Of a stretch of DNA of 64,000 nucleotides, positions 41,061 through 55,030 are shown piece by piece. A program made the translations under genes and the position numbers. The notes below the pieces were generated by a model. That model worked only from the letters and a program-made list of their open reading frames with translations. It was not told the DNA's origin and made no database searches. This stretch comes from Sanderia malayensis (taxonomy: Eukaryota; Cnidaria; Scyphozoa; Semaeostomeae; Pelagiidae). Within the stretch, counting starts at the first letter, position 1. Each line of letters begins with the position of its first letter. Where the stretch lies: NCBI GenBank assembly GCA_013076295.1, contig RQOL01000780.1:124001-188000 (forward strand). The letters are read 5' to 3'.

Positions 41061-42875
41061 GTTAATATGTAATGCTTCTAATTTCTAACTTTTGTAATTC
41101 TTCAAAAAAGATCAATGCAAAACAGACACTGTCCTTCTTTTTCAACAAATTATCTTCAATTAACAATCTTAAAATGAACTCACCTGGCTATAATAATGTT
41201 CACAAGGAATGACCACAAACAACAACCATTCACTTCATGTTTGGGCACCTGAAACAAGAAGTCATCATATAATACACTGTATAGCATGTTAGCTCATCTC
41301 AGTTCTTTTCATCTGGCTTTAAGTCTATAAATGTAAGTAATTTATTTTAACTCCAAATCATTAATTACCCGCACCCCATGAATTCATCATGCCAAAAAAA
41401 TTAGTATGATGACCTTCTTACCTTTGCTCAACCTTCCATGGCCTACTGTCATTATTGGCTTTCCTGTCTAAAGGCATCTTTTGCAGCATATAACAACCCT
41501 GACACAAAATCAAGGTTGTTAAATACAATTAAATAAATTCATGTAATTTGTTGTTGTGTTTAACTGCCCATGTTAAATCCATCACCATCATATTGATAAC
41601 AGCTATAATAATCAGCTCGAAATATTCATTTGTAGTTATTATGTATAAAGTTCGCTAATTCATTCATTTTTTATACGCACAAGTTCTCTTCCATAACTCT
41701 GCTGATGAAATCAAGCAAAGCAACAACAACAAGAATCATAAGCGAGCAACAACGAGGCAATGCGCCGAATAGAGGCTACAATGCTTTCAAATTGGCGCGA
41801 ATTCAAAATAGCAATTGCGTCTTCACTTTGTTCCTATAGCAAATGTAAAATTTTTTGTCCAACGTCTAACGTTTGAAAAAATTGCCAGAAAAAATAAATA
41901 TATTAAATATTGTCAAAAAGATAACTCGACAACGTTTTACTTCGTTATTGGTAAGTTGAATGTCAAAATTTATCTTTCCTAAACACTCCTTATATACACT
42001 GACAACGTCTTTTTTAAAGCAACTTTTACTTTCATTACATCGCAATTCATTGCCTTTTTTAGCATTGCTTATATATCCTGCTGCATTGCTCAACTGGTTT
42101 CTTAGCTGATATCTAGCCAGTTTTCTTATTGAAAAAGTAAAGTAAAGTAAAGTTTTTTTATAAAGTAAATATTCAATTATTTCTATTTTTTTATAAAGTA
42201 AGTATTCAAGATAATCAATTCATCCAAAACATCTTTCTTCTTTTGCAAAAACAGGGTTTCAAAAAAAGTTGATTCCTCTGAATATTTCGTGAGTGTGACA
42301 ACAATTGTTCCTATACAAAGCCTATTTAATTAATATTTAAATGCCTCACCCTGTCATTCACAATCATATCCCAAATCTGAAGCATAGCTACTATATTTAA
42401 AGTGGTAATAACAATTGCAACAATTTCTGATCAATAGAAAGCAAACTTACTGCGCAATGCAAATAAAATCTAGCCTGTACAAACACATCAAATGTAGGAT
42501 TATGCATTTTTCTTTCTCAACATGAAATAGATGATTAACCTTTCCACTTAATAGTTTATCACCACTGTCTTTCTTTTAGTTGCTAAAGAACACAATAGAA
42601 AGACTGATGTAGGTGACAAGATAAAGTGCTGCAATATTTTTACTTGCAAACTTTAAAATAACCAATAATTTCATTCAACAATCAAGAGTAATTCCAAACA
42701 TTTCTTACAATTATGTTTTAAATTATTTATTTTATCTTGCAGTTCACCACAAAACAACATTAACCCATCCAGTTGCTCACAAAAATCACTCTTATTTCAA
42801 GTTTTAACATTTTCACTTAAATTGGGTTGCATATAAAACACATTTTTTTCTTTTTTTTATACCACCACTTGCAAA
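41061..42875. other. No gene recognised; upstream of the Helitron gene
   Basis: AT-rich sequence without coding signature. A short AAAGTAAAGTAAAGT run is at 42137-42152 and a related TTTTTATAAAGTAA(A/G)TATTCAA word occurs twice (42156 and 42190). It may include the 5' end of the Helitron, which I could not place. Confidence 0.4.
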
Positions 42876-45800
42876 ATGCCAAAAAAAGCCAGAAAAAACA
42901 TCACCGGCATTAGGCGCTGCGATAAATTACAGAAAGCAAATCGCCGAAGTCGTGCAAATAACCAACAGCCTCATCCTGCTGATTTACCACCGATAATACG
43001 GTACAGGGAGCAGTGAATGATCTTCACCAGTTGCAGCAAGAATACCCTCAGCAACCAGCCCCAGAATATCAACCACTCCCAGTTCATCATCCACAGATGC
43101 AGGCATTGTATGTGCCATGGCAACTACCTGCGATGCTTCCCCACTACGGACTTATAGCAGTTCACAACCAATAAACAATGGCTTACAATATCCTGCAGCA
43201 CTGGCCCCTCAACTTCAGGTACACAACTCAATAATTTGTGCTAATCTTTTCAAAATAAAAGAACTATATATTATAAAACTATTCAAAATTAACAACAATC
43301 AAAACCAAACCAGTTATTATATCAACCAAATTATCAATATTTTTCCATCTGCAGGTACCGCCGATGGTTATGCAGTTGCAACCACCCCTTCTGAATCGTA
43401 ATCATGAAGGTCAAGCAGCAATACAAACGGCAGATGTGGAGATGCTTAATGTAAATCAAGCTCAAATACAGAATGAGGTAAATTAAAATTATTAACACAA
43501 ACTAACTACAGTTAGGCAACTCCATTTTCCATAACCCAAGTCCCTCATGCAATTTCCCTACTTGAGACATGTTTATAACTTTCCATGTATATTTATATCA
43601 ATTTACATAATCACACAGTAATGGCATTAAAATTTCTAATAACTAATAATCAAAATAACTAATTTCATTTAATTTTCATTATCAACAGATACGGCCAATG
43701 CAGATGCAACCCGAAACACATATTGAAAATGAATATAATGAAATTGAAAGGCCGGCACAACCTGATGAAATCAACGTGGAACAACACATTCCCATTCCAC
43801 ATGATAATCAGGTAAAACAGACTACCATCACAATTGGCTTAGAATACACCAGTCATTCTCTATAGCACCATGTCAGGAAATTATTTTGCTCTCTAAATAG
43901 ACATATCTTCACAAGTTTCAGTTTTATGCATTTCAAAACACATGACTGAATTATATTAACTAGATTACATTGAATTTCAGGATCCACAAGTATTGCCTGC
44001 TGCTATGCAATTGCAAGCCAACGTTCAAAATGACAATGAAGAGAATGAAATAGCGGTACAACCACAAGAAGTTGAAATGCAAGACGAAATCCCACCACAA
44101 CACCAAGATGATGTCCCTCAACCCATCGAACAACAAGCAAGGGAAGTAAATCAACCTATTGTTGAAATTCCTCAATTCTCCCCAATGCCTCATCATCTTG
44201 GGAAAATGACGAGGACATGTATTCACTGTGAAGCAAAATACTTCCGAGAGGAACTCAACTCAAGAAGGCAATACAACAAATGTTGCTTGGGAGGATTAAT
44301 AACTCTCGATCCCATTCAACCACCCCCGGCAAATGTGATGCATTTATACACTGGAACTACTGATGAATCTAAATATTTTCTCAAAAATTTCCGTAGATAC
44401 AATTCACTAATGGCGATGGCATCCTGGACAGCTAATGTTGTAAGACACGCTAATGCAGGACCACCAGTCATCACCATACATGGAAGTGCATACCATATGA
44501 CAGGTAAATATAATGTCCGTCTCTTATCTCTTATATTATGCTACATTTTCATATAATAGCTTCACATGATGAAACGGATGTTGACAGAACACTCAATTCT
44601 TTTCCGACCCAACATGCAATGGATAAGCTCTCTATGCTTGCCTGAATATGAAGAGTTGTCCAATCGAAAATCAAGGCGCTTTATGATGCTTTCATAACAA
44701 AGCATTTGCTGCATTGAAAATTACAGTTGATATAACGAAGTACAATTTGTAATGTTTCCTTGCATTCAACAGGGGTAACTGAAACTGACAGGTCCAGAAA
44801 ATATGCAGAATTATATATTATGGACACCCAACAGGCACTGCAAGAACGTCAGAACACAGCCAGAGAACAAAACTTGGACTTAGACATGGTGGCGCTGCTG
44901 CAAAACGAATTGATGGCAGTAAATCGGTTTGCTCAACATTTTAAAACAATGGGAGAAGTACTGGAAGAGCAAAGGCAGCAAGCCATTGCCAATGGCCAGC
45001 CTATTCCCACGTTCAAGATGATTATTACCGGTCGCCCAGAACAAGATCGAAGATATGACAATCCTACTGCCAGAGAAATTGCAGCAGTCTACACTACACG
45101 CAATGGCGGTGCTCCTAATCCCGAGAATAGAGAGCTTCAAATTCGAACAAGGCGTGGTAATCTTATGAAGATTAATGCCTTAGATCCCGTTGCGGATCCT
45201 CTAACCTATCCATTGTTGTTCTTTCAGGGTGATCGAGGTTACAGCTTGGACCTTCAACGTCTACCTACACGTGAAGGACAAGGCCAGCAAAATGCTAATC
45301 GTAACCACCGTATTAGACTCACAATCGCCGAATATTATTCGTACCGAATACAAGTCAGAAATCAACTGTCTACCATCCACAGGGCAACACTTCTCTTTCA
45401 ACAATATTTAGTGGACGCATACACCAAAATAGAAGGAAACAAGCTCAACTGGATTTTGCACAATCAACGGCAATTACGTGCTGACAGTTATCGAGGCCTA
45501 ATGGATCACCTGAACAGAAGGGCTGAAATCGAAAATCAAATGGCCAGGGCAAACAATCCCAACCAACCCCTTCATATTGATGTCGGTCGTGTTGTGATAC
45601 TTCCCTCATCTTTTTCAGGCAGTCAACGAAATATGTACCAGAACTTTCAAGATGCAATGACTATCGTCAGAAAGTATGGCAAGCCTGACATCTTCCTAAC
45701 CATGACGGCCAATCCCAGATGGAAGGAGATTTCAGAGAACATTCTACCACACCAGAAGGCAAATGACCGGCCTGACATCGTCACACGAGTATTTCAACTC

Positions 45801-48800
45801 AAACTACAAGAACTACTGGAAGATATCCTTCACAAGCACATTCTGGGACACACTATTGCACATGTATATGTCATCGAATTTCAGAAGAGAGGACTACCAC
45901 ACGCTCACATGATTCTGTTCCTGTCTGAGGCTGATAGACCGCGAACACCCGAAGAGGTAACATCTACAACAATAATTTATATATAGAGTACGATATATAA
46001 TCATCAGTTGTATTGCTTAGTAAAAACACAATGCATTTTGATGTGTAGAACTTACATGTGATATTTTTCCTCGAAACCTACAGGTAGATCGACTCATATC
46101 AGCTGAAATTCCGGACCCACAGGATGCAAGATATCACAAGTTAGTGCTGAAGCACATGACACATGGACCATGCGGTGATATAAACCCCGGATGTGTTTGC
46201 ATGGAGAATAACAAATGCAAGAAACGATTTCCGAAAGATCGCACTGCCGAAACACAACTTAATGCGAATGGTTATCCACTCTACAGACGACGCTGTCGTC
46301 ACCCAGTCAATCTGGAAGATCGACTTCTAGATGATACATGGGTTGTGCCACATAATCGCCATCTTCTACTCAAGTATCAGTGTCACATTAATCTCGAAAT
46401 ATGTAGCACTGTGAAGTCCGTGAAATATATTTTCAAATATATTCATAAAGGACAAGACATGGCACACGTGGAAATTCTCGAAGGACAGCAGCAACAAGTA
46501 CCTCAAGATATTGAGCACGATGAAGTACGCCAATACATCAACGCTCGGTATATTGGACCACACGAAGCTGTTCACAGAATATTCCAATTTTCAATGCACG
46601 AAAAAAGTCACACTATAAAACGTCTGCATGTTCATTTACCTGATCAGCAGACCGTATACTTTCAGGATAATGGAAGGGTCGAACAATTACAAAACATCAA
46701 TGAAAAAACCACATTGACGTCTTGGTTTGAGTTGAATGCACAAGACCCGGCTGCACGCCAATATCTCTATCACGAGATTCCTGAACACTATGTTTTCAAC
46801 GAGCGCACCAAAACATGGAAAGCAAGACAACGGAGAACAATGCCTGTTATAGGCAGAATATATCAAGTTCACCCACGACCATGTGAGCAAAGATTCGCAC
46901 TAAGACTATTGCTTCTCCATAAACGAGGTGCCACGTCCTTTGAAGATCTTCGTACGATAGAAGGAAACCTATGCAATTCCTTCAAAGACGCTGCTTTAGC
47001 TCTAGGTCTCTTGGAAGATGATGCTGAAATCATACGCTGTTTGCAGGAGGCAGTCATTTTCAACATGCCAGTACAACTGAGACAGTTGTTTGCAACATTA
47101 CTCCTTTTTCAAACACCTTCTGACATCGCAGCACTCTTCAACATGTTCAAAGAAGCATTAAGTGAAGACTTTGTACGACGTGATCAACTCAATCATCCAG
47201 ATATGGCCATAGCTTTTGAAGACCGACACATGTATCAATGTCTACATGACATTGACGAAAATTTGAAAGTACATGGTCAATCGATCACTAATTATGCTGA
47301 CCTTCCTCAACTTCCAGCCGACTATGTCATTCCTGAACGAGGTACTAATGTGTTATTTTCAAACATGTACTGTATTATTAAGAATATAATAATGTATCCT
47401 AAGATCGTGCAGACAAGGCATTTACTATTTTTGCACATGATTCTCCTAGCTTTCTTTCCAATTTTATTGCAATATATTTCACTCATTATTACAGAGGAAG
47501 ATGACATGGATGTTGGCAATGCCAGAGAGGAAGGAGAACGAATGCTGGCCGCATTGAACCCTGAACAGCGAGCCATATACACGGGAATCACTGATGCTAT
47601 CAACGCGCAATCCGAACAGAACTGTCACTTTGTTGACGGACCGGCTGGAACCGGGAAAACTTTCCTTTACAACACGTTGGTTCACAATCTGCAAGCCAAT
47701 GGACATAAAGTTCAGTGCATGGCGTGGTCAGGAATTGCTGCAACACTGCTCATAAATGGTAGAACTTCACATTCTACCTTTCAAATTCCTATACCACTTC
47801 AAGCTGAATCAACGTGTAATGTCAAGAGACAGAGCAGGAGAGCACAGGTATTGCGCGAAACTACCCTTTCATATGGGATGAAGCTTCCATGATTCCCGCA
47901 CTTGCATTACAAGCAGTCGACCGACTGCTTCGAGACATTACACATGTCGACAGACCATTTGGTGGCAAGTTCATGCTACTTGGTGGTGACTTCAGACAAG
48001 TTCTACCTGTCGTCACAAAGCAGGAAGGGAAAGAATTGTAGCAGAGACTCTAAAATCACACCAGATCATTGATCTATGGACAAAGTTTCAGCAGCATCGT
48101 TTACACACCAACATGAGAGCCGTTCAAGATGATTCATACCGTGAATTCTCAGAATGGCTTCTCAGACTTGGCAACAAGCAAGAAGCACACGATGCACTGG
48201 ACAACGTCATTCTGCCACAACAGATATGCACTTCGTCTAAAGAAGACATGCTGAACTTCATTTTTCCCAGGCCGAACACACCAGATTCACACCTAATGAT
48301 GGATCCTGTAACAATGTCTGAACGCTGTTGTCTGACTCCAAAGAATGACTTATCACATCAAGTGAACGACTTAATTCTGGACAGACTTCAAACAGCCGAA
48401 AGAACTTATTACAGCACAGACAGTGTTGTCACAGACGATCCAGATGAGGAAGAGGCCTACCCCATTGAATTTCTCAACCAACTCACTCCAATGGAATGCC
48501 TTGCACAGACTTAAACTCAAGGTAGGAAGATACAATCTTTCATCCTATTACATTAAATTATTATGTGCAAAGGTAGTGCACCATAAAAAAGCCGTCATTA
48601 ATCACAATAATATTCATTGCATTAGGTTGGTGCAACGATCATTCTTCTGCGGAATCTCAATCCAAAGAAAGGTCTTTGCAACGGAACAAGACTCATAGTT
48701 CGGCATCTCCGACGTCACGTGATCACAGCAGAGATCATTACAAGGAGCACAGAGGACAACGGGTCATGATTCCCAAGATCACAGTCTCCACTCAGGACAC

Positions 48801-49044
48801 GGAAATGCCGTTCAAAATGAAACGCCGACAGTTTCCAGTCAGACTTGCATACTGCTTGACAATCAACAAGGCACAGGGGCAATCCCTGAGGTATGTTGGT
48901 TTGTACTTACCTGAGCCCGTGTTCACACATGGTCAGTTATATGTGGCCATGTCAAGAGCAACATCATTTAACGGGCTCAAAGTATTCCTCCCAGAGGAAA
49001 CACACAGGAAAACAAAGAACATTGTTTTCCAAGAAGTCCTGTAA
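42876..49044 (+). pseudogene. Helitron Rep-helicase gene, spliced, frameshifted
   Basis: Helitrons move by rolling-circle replication with one Rep (HUH) plus Pif1-type helicase. I place exons at 42876-43218, 43355-43477, 43689-43811, 43981-44503, 44773-45956, 46084-47341, 47495-48521 and 48626-49044, all GT-AG. The first four code for a Gln/Pro-rich N-terminus and a zinc-finger-like CIHCEAKYF...CC. The HUH motif is FQKRGLPHAHMILF (about 45880-45920) and the two-Tyr region VKYIFKYIHKG (about 46420-46450). The helicase has GPAGTGKT, WDEASMIP, GGDFRQVLPV and QFPVRLAYCLTINKAQGQS. Exon 1 has an early stop (about 43014), and frameshifts occur near 47870, 48020, 48500 and 48745. All catalytic blocks are recognisable, so decay looks recent. 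The 5' TC and 3' hairpin-CTRR ends could not be placed. Confidence 0.85.
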
Positions 49045-50214
49045 AGGCTTCATCCTAGAGCGACCATCTGCACAGTTGCTCTACAGAGGGCTGCCTACCA
49101 AAACGCACATACACACATTCAAGGGTACGGGTATTGTGTGTCAACGCAGATCACGTCGCACATAAGTGTGATGTACAGCCGTTACTGGCACCTTCTAGAA
49201 TGCATTCATTCTAGATAACACTGATCTGCGGAGACCAACTGGACATTACCCCTCCACATGTCCAGGGGTGACTGCACCACACACAGCAGTCGGCACAGTC
49301 CTGAATCCTGCGTAGCGCCCGATTATTAAGAGTTATGCGTTGCCATTTTCTCCGATATTGCCTATGGGAAAGTGGATTTCCTTACTCTGTGAAAACTGCA
49401 AGTTGTCCCTTAAGGATAGTTACTTTTTGCAAAAATCGCACTATCAATAACATCCCCCTCTCCTTTTAATACATGAAAACTTGATCTAAAATCTATAAGG
49501 CCCCTTTAGTGTTTACTGTTATATACTTCCAATTTCAATTGCATTTTCACCAACAAGGAAAACTCGAACAAAGGTTACTCCTTGACGCTGGTGTTCGAGC
49601 TTTTAACTAATGTAACCGGCAATCTTATTCTTTTTTTGCTATGTACAAACGTAATCCTCAAAACAAACGACCGCGTTATTGAAAGAATACATTCACGCAG
49701 TGGCAGAGATGTATGCTTGCTGAGAGTGAAGTGCTATTGAAGAATCCAATTGAGGTACTGTCATTTTGCTAAAGACGTCGCTTAACCAATCAATTTTGCA
49801 ACCTGAACTACGGATTGTATGTATCAATTTTTATGATATTGACAATTCACCAATTTAATAGTAGACTTATCATGACTCAACCCTTCGCATTCGTACTTCG
49901 CATACAATACAAATATCTATCCACGTCCTTTCAAAACATTTTTTGTACTGTATTGTATATCTTTCAGATCTTCCGCATTAATAATAAGGTTTTTAAATTA
50001 GCGATTTACGTTTTCAATAGTAGATAGCCAGAGATAGATACTTTTATCTTCGTTACAGTTTCAATATTCATATATTTGTGTATTTGTCCCATATAAATCT
50101 CCATTCAATAATATCATAACAAAATTTATTGACTTCGTTTTTAATTAGATGCATTTCTGCTAATATCATTGAAACGAGGCGAGACTTCTGTCTCCATTTC
50201 AAACGCCTTGTGCT

Positions 50215-50810
50215 GTCTATGTATGATTTTCATCTATGTTATGTCTCATCATCGCACTATTGTTGCCTGTCGGGTCTAAGTTTTGTCTCCCAACAAATGG
50301 CATCGAGTGGATTTTGTTGCTGAACTCAATGAAATTATACCTCATAAAGCCTTCCTGGCTCAAAGGAAACAACTACCTTGCTGTTCACCAAAGGTAAATA
50401 AGGTTCATTTTCATTTTGGACAATCAAACAATGGATATTTAGATATAAGCGAATTTATATACTGAAATGAGAGAAAATAAAGCTCATGTATACCCTTATT
50501 GACTTAAAGGAGACAACTAGGCTGCTATGAATCAGAGGTCAACAATGTATATTTTCATTTCATCCCTTTAATTTGATATGTTGAATGGAAATTGCTTAGC
50601 TTAGGCCATTTCTACTTTACTCACGGTTTACATATAGTTTGTTAGGCCAGAATTCTAAATTTTCCAATGTTTTTTCACTACTTTGTTTTCAGAAGAAATG
50701 TGCATTGCTCTACCAAATCTTCCTGGGGTTTTTATTTCCGTGAATATAGTTCCTAACCAATTTATTGACTTTGTGGCTGCCTTCTTTGTTTTACAAGCAA
50801 AGCTCATTGA
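50215..50810 (+). repeat. Old direct duplication, copy 1
   Basis: Shares ordered blocks with 54320-54775: TGTATGATTTT, CTGAAAT(G/A)AGAGAAA(A/G)TAAAGCT, TTGCTTAG...AGGCCA, ACATATAGTTT and TTGTGGCTGCCTTCTTTG. Many differences and gaps indicate an old event. The nature of the unit is unknown. Confidence 0.55.
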
Positions 50811-53800
50811 TATCCCAACATGAACCTGCTTTCAATTTCTGTTTATCCAAAATGTTTAATTGTTGTAATGTACATGAAGGAAACCAGTGAAAGTCAAGTT
50901 CAACCCTGGGAAAAATTCCACACTTTATTTACTTACCACCTTCCTCATTGCACATGCATTGCATATCTCTTTTGTCTACCACACTCATTAATACTCTTTT
51001 CCTATTTTTGTACAGATTCATTTAGTCAAAGGCAATGGAAAATTCAATCAATGGTTCAAAGTGTTCTCTTCAAATTATTTCCCAAGTCAGGTATAATATT
51101 CAAGGTATGATGCTCTCTGTTCCATATGAATCAATTAATGCACCTTGCTTAAAAAGCAGACTCAATAAATAAAGGCTCAATAATATTTCTACATTGACTA
51201 CCACTAAATGTTCTCTTAACAATTCTCTTACAGTATTCTAAACCTGTAGGTACTTAATTCTTCCTCATTGTCACTTAATGATGTTCCTTATCAGGCAGAT
51301 GTGTTGTCGTAAACTCAGTGTGCCAGGAACAGACGGCAATGATTTCACAACCATTACAGCACAATATTTTCAAATTTAGTGGGAAGCATACATTGTATCA
51401 ATCACTGATAGAAACCTCCATTACACTGGACAAAACAAGCTAAGATGGCTGTTACCACACAAGCAAACATTATTAATGCATTTTAATAATCTATATTTGC
51501 ATAAATATGTCTTTGTTATCTTACTTCAATATTGAGAGTCTTGCATGATAAGTTTCCCATTGTAGATATCTTTTTAACCAGAACCTCATAGTGTATGATG
51601 TCTCCTCATTCATTCACTGTGGAAGTGCTTGACAAAGTATTTCTGTTTTTTTTTTAATCAACAACATTCCAATTGTATATATCATTGACACTTGCTTACG
51701 TTTTCAGTATGTAGACACTGTATTACATGAACTGTACTACCATCTTACAATGTGTCTTATATCATAAAGAGCTTTCCCATACAATTAACATGCAAGCACA
51801 GAAACTTATTGAATCCTCTGAACAATTACAACATAATGGCAACTTGAAGTGACAAGCTTTTTTATAAGGAACCTATGTGTATAACGTAGAAAACTTAAGA
51901 AACATTTACTACTACAGGCCAAATCACTAAGGCATCTTTTAATTTTTAGTATATTAATATTTCCGCACTATTTAAAATTAGGAAGCCGGTTCCATTATTT
52001 TCAGTACTTTTACATTATAAGCTTCTTCATGTGTTAACCTCTTATCTTTTCACGTAGCAAAACGATGAATTTGAATGCTTTTCTTGCGTCTCTACTAATT
52101 ACGTCCACCAAATGCCAAACTTAAAATTAAAAACTTTTACAACTACTGAGTGGTCAAAGAGATCTCAAAATAACAAACTTAAACAACTAGGCCCTCAGCT
52201 AGGTTCCTTATATGTATTCTCATCGCAATTGTAATTCTAATAGTTATCGCATAATTCCAAGTTTTGTTGCTCTTGAAATCTACAATCACACTACAATCAA
52301 TGCAGCACCACGTAATGTTCTGGAGCTAATACTATTATCATCAGATAATCAGGAATTTCGGCGTCCTAGCAACAACAATAGCGGCGCGAAATTAAAATTT
52401 CTCTTGCGTCATAGAGGACTTAGCGTGCGTAAAAAATTTTTTAACTCACACAAGAAAAACAACAATTTACGTAAGTACATGTATTTTTAATGTTGCTTTT
52501 ACTTTCACATAAAAATACAGGCTATTTATAACTAAACAGCTTTAAAAAAGCTCAAAGTGCTATATTTTATGTCACAATTGCCATTGCAGTGGATATTATC
52601 ACAATAACAATTTTATCCTTTACAGGTTCACTTGAAATAGATATTTTGCGACTACTTCTACGTAAGTTCATGTATTCATTCTGCGTTTTCTGCCGCTTTA
52701 GTCTCTCCCTTCATTGTAAGAAAGATAATTATTATTCATTATCTGCAAAAAAAACTGTGTCATATTAATACATTCAAAGTATATATTATTGAAACACAAG
52801 AGAACTGCAAGGCAAATTCAAACAACTATAGCTTATTAACTCACCTTTCATTGATACAATGACAATATATTTATATATAGTGTAAACATGGATATGAAAT
52901 GATCTCGCCATTGAACATGACTTGAAGAGCTGGTCACTTCTGGCTGAATTGCAACAATGTGCAAAGGAGCCCACAATATTCATTGTGGTGAGGAAACACA
53001 GGTGAAATTGAAATTACCTTCATCTTTATATTGATAAATTTAACAAATGCTGTGAATAGCAAGGTTATCCAACTCTTTACAAGAAACACATTGTATCCTA
53101 TCTTTTAACAATATTGAGTCACTCTTCTAAATTCATTCCTATTGTCGTAGCTCTTCACTTCAAAGAATATCCCACTGAAGAGAGAATGTGGCAACAAATT
53201 CAACCATTAAAAGAAACAAGTTCAATTTGTAAGCCTCGAAGGAGGCACCTCTCAAAATGAATTAGCGTAAGTTGAATGCTAAATACCCACCTCATCCGTT
53301 CGTAAAACATATTGCTCACTTTAAACTTTTTCTGAAACAATGTATTCTTTCCTACAGCACATTAAGAAATAAAATAAAATTCTAACAAAAAAGATTCAAA
53401 AGATAAAAAGAAAACAAGAAAAATAAACAAAAAAATGAAAGAAACGAGGTGCATGTGGGCAGATTGCCAACGAAGAAATTCTATGTCTTGTCAGGGGAGA
53501 GACAGAAGTAAATGTAACTGTAATTGTGTTATGTTTTTTTTTGTTTTTCTTCCACTGTTATTTGTTTCTTTGTTAATGTTAATTGTAAACGTAGATTTGC
53601 ATACAATTAATAATAATAAATTGCGAAATAATAACAAGACTATTACCTTTGAGAAACCATGCATTTCGCCAACAGTACCTTTAAACTCTTCTTTAACATC
53701 CTGTGACACAAACCGTAACAATTTGCAAGAAATGTACTTCAAAAACCCGTCTTTATAAATGAAGTACATGGCCTTTCGCATGCGTCATGGCTTCCTATAT

Positions 53801-54319
53801 TTCAATACTTACCAAAAGAAGAGCAGTCAACAATTCCCTTCTTTGACATCGCACCACACAAATTATGCACTACCTGAAATTCACGAATAATAGATGTAAT
53901 AAAACGTAAGAAGCAAACAATCTTATCTCATTTTCCAGTGCAGACAATGTATCTTAACTCTAGCATCCGTTCTTCTTAAATGTGGCCTACTCTCAAGGGA
54001 TTTTATGAAATACTATATTTCCTCAAGTCTTATACGCTGGGAAAATGAATCAAAACCTTCACAAAAACCCTACAGATTCATTTTAAAGATGTAACTTGAA
54101 AGATCGCAATGATATAAAACGATGTGCAAAACCTACTTACCATCGCCAGTGACCCAGTGCAAGAGCAGAAAAGACGAAAGGAAGGACGCAATGCCAGCAT
54201 GTTCTTTGTTGAGTTCAGTCTTCTTTTCTTTCATGGGTTGGGTCTGGGCTGGGTTAATTGTTAGCCAATCAAGCTCAATCAGATAATCACGTCCAAACGA
54301 GGCTGCATAACAATAGAAT

Positions 54320-54775
54320 TTGTTGTATGATTTTGATTTATGCTATGTTTCGTCAACGTAGCAATTTATCATGCTGGTCGTGGTGGTCCTGTCCAAATAT
54401 TCGTTTCCCAAATCTTGGATCGAAACGGAACTTAATGCTGAAATAAGAGAAAGTAAAGCTGAGAGAAACATTCATTTTGCCGCAGCTCAGGAGTAAGTAG
54501 CCTTTATTTTTTAGTTTCACCCCATTCAAGTTCCCATATAATTGCTTAGGCCAATTGTATTTCACTCATTGTTTGTTAACATATAGTTTCTTGAGGCCAA
54601 AATTGACAACTCCGCTTATGTTTCAAGGCTTTTTATATTTCATAATTTGGGAAAGAGTGTTTAATGCTGTACCCAAATGTTTCAGTGGCTTTGATTTTGT
54701 TAAAATATTTTCGTTGACGGTTCTTTTCATTTTGTGGCTGCCTTCTTTGCCTTACCAGCCAAGCCCAATACTCTT
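54320..54775 (+). repeat. Old direct duplication, copy 2
   Basis: Second copy of the unit described at 50215-50810, about 4 kb downstream in the same orientation. Confidence 0.55.
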
Positions 54776-54930
54776 ATGAAACTCCTTTCCCCATGCAATT
54801 CCCATCCCATTGATGATGATTATGAAGTATTTTTGCATTCGTTATCCACGGTGTCTGGTGCTTATCCTTATGTTCTATATGATTGAAACTAACGTAAAAC
54901 CAATCCCACCCGTGGAAATCTTTTGCCGTG

Positions 54931-55030
54931 NNNNNNNNNNNNNNNNNNNNNNNNNNNNNNNNNNNNNNNNNNNNNNNNNNNNNNNNNNNNNNNNNNNNNN
55001 NNNNNNNNNNNNNNNNNNNNNNNNNNNNNN
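54931..55030. other. 100-base N gap
   Basis: Assembly gap of exactly 100 N, probably of unknown true length. It removes the 5' part of the transposase gene that follows. Confidence 1.

Larger units (their letters stand above)
49045..54930. other. No recognisable gene; 5.9 kb of AT-rich sequence
   Basis: Apart from an old internal duplication (50215-50810 and 54320-54775) I see no gene or repeat I can name. Hairpin-forming words occur at 49193-49214 (TTCTAGAATG...CATTCTAG) and 49266-49289 (GACTGC...GCAGTC) and could be part of the Helitron 3' end. Short open frames, including one at 53435-53758 with a hydrophobic stretch, have no support. Confidence 0.4.

Noticed and set aside
41866..42093. 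75-codon minus-strand frame near the Helitron
   Set aside because: AT-rich, low-complexity translation without domain or repeat support.
49193..49289. Helitron 3' terminal hairpin
   Set aside because: Two hairpins are present, but neither is followed at the usual short distance by a convincing CTRR end, so the terminus was not called.
53435..53758. Small Cys-rich protein with a transmembrane stretch
   Set aside because: The hydrophobic run comes from a T-rich tract, an equally long frame exists on the other strand, and there is no homologue I recognise.
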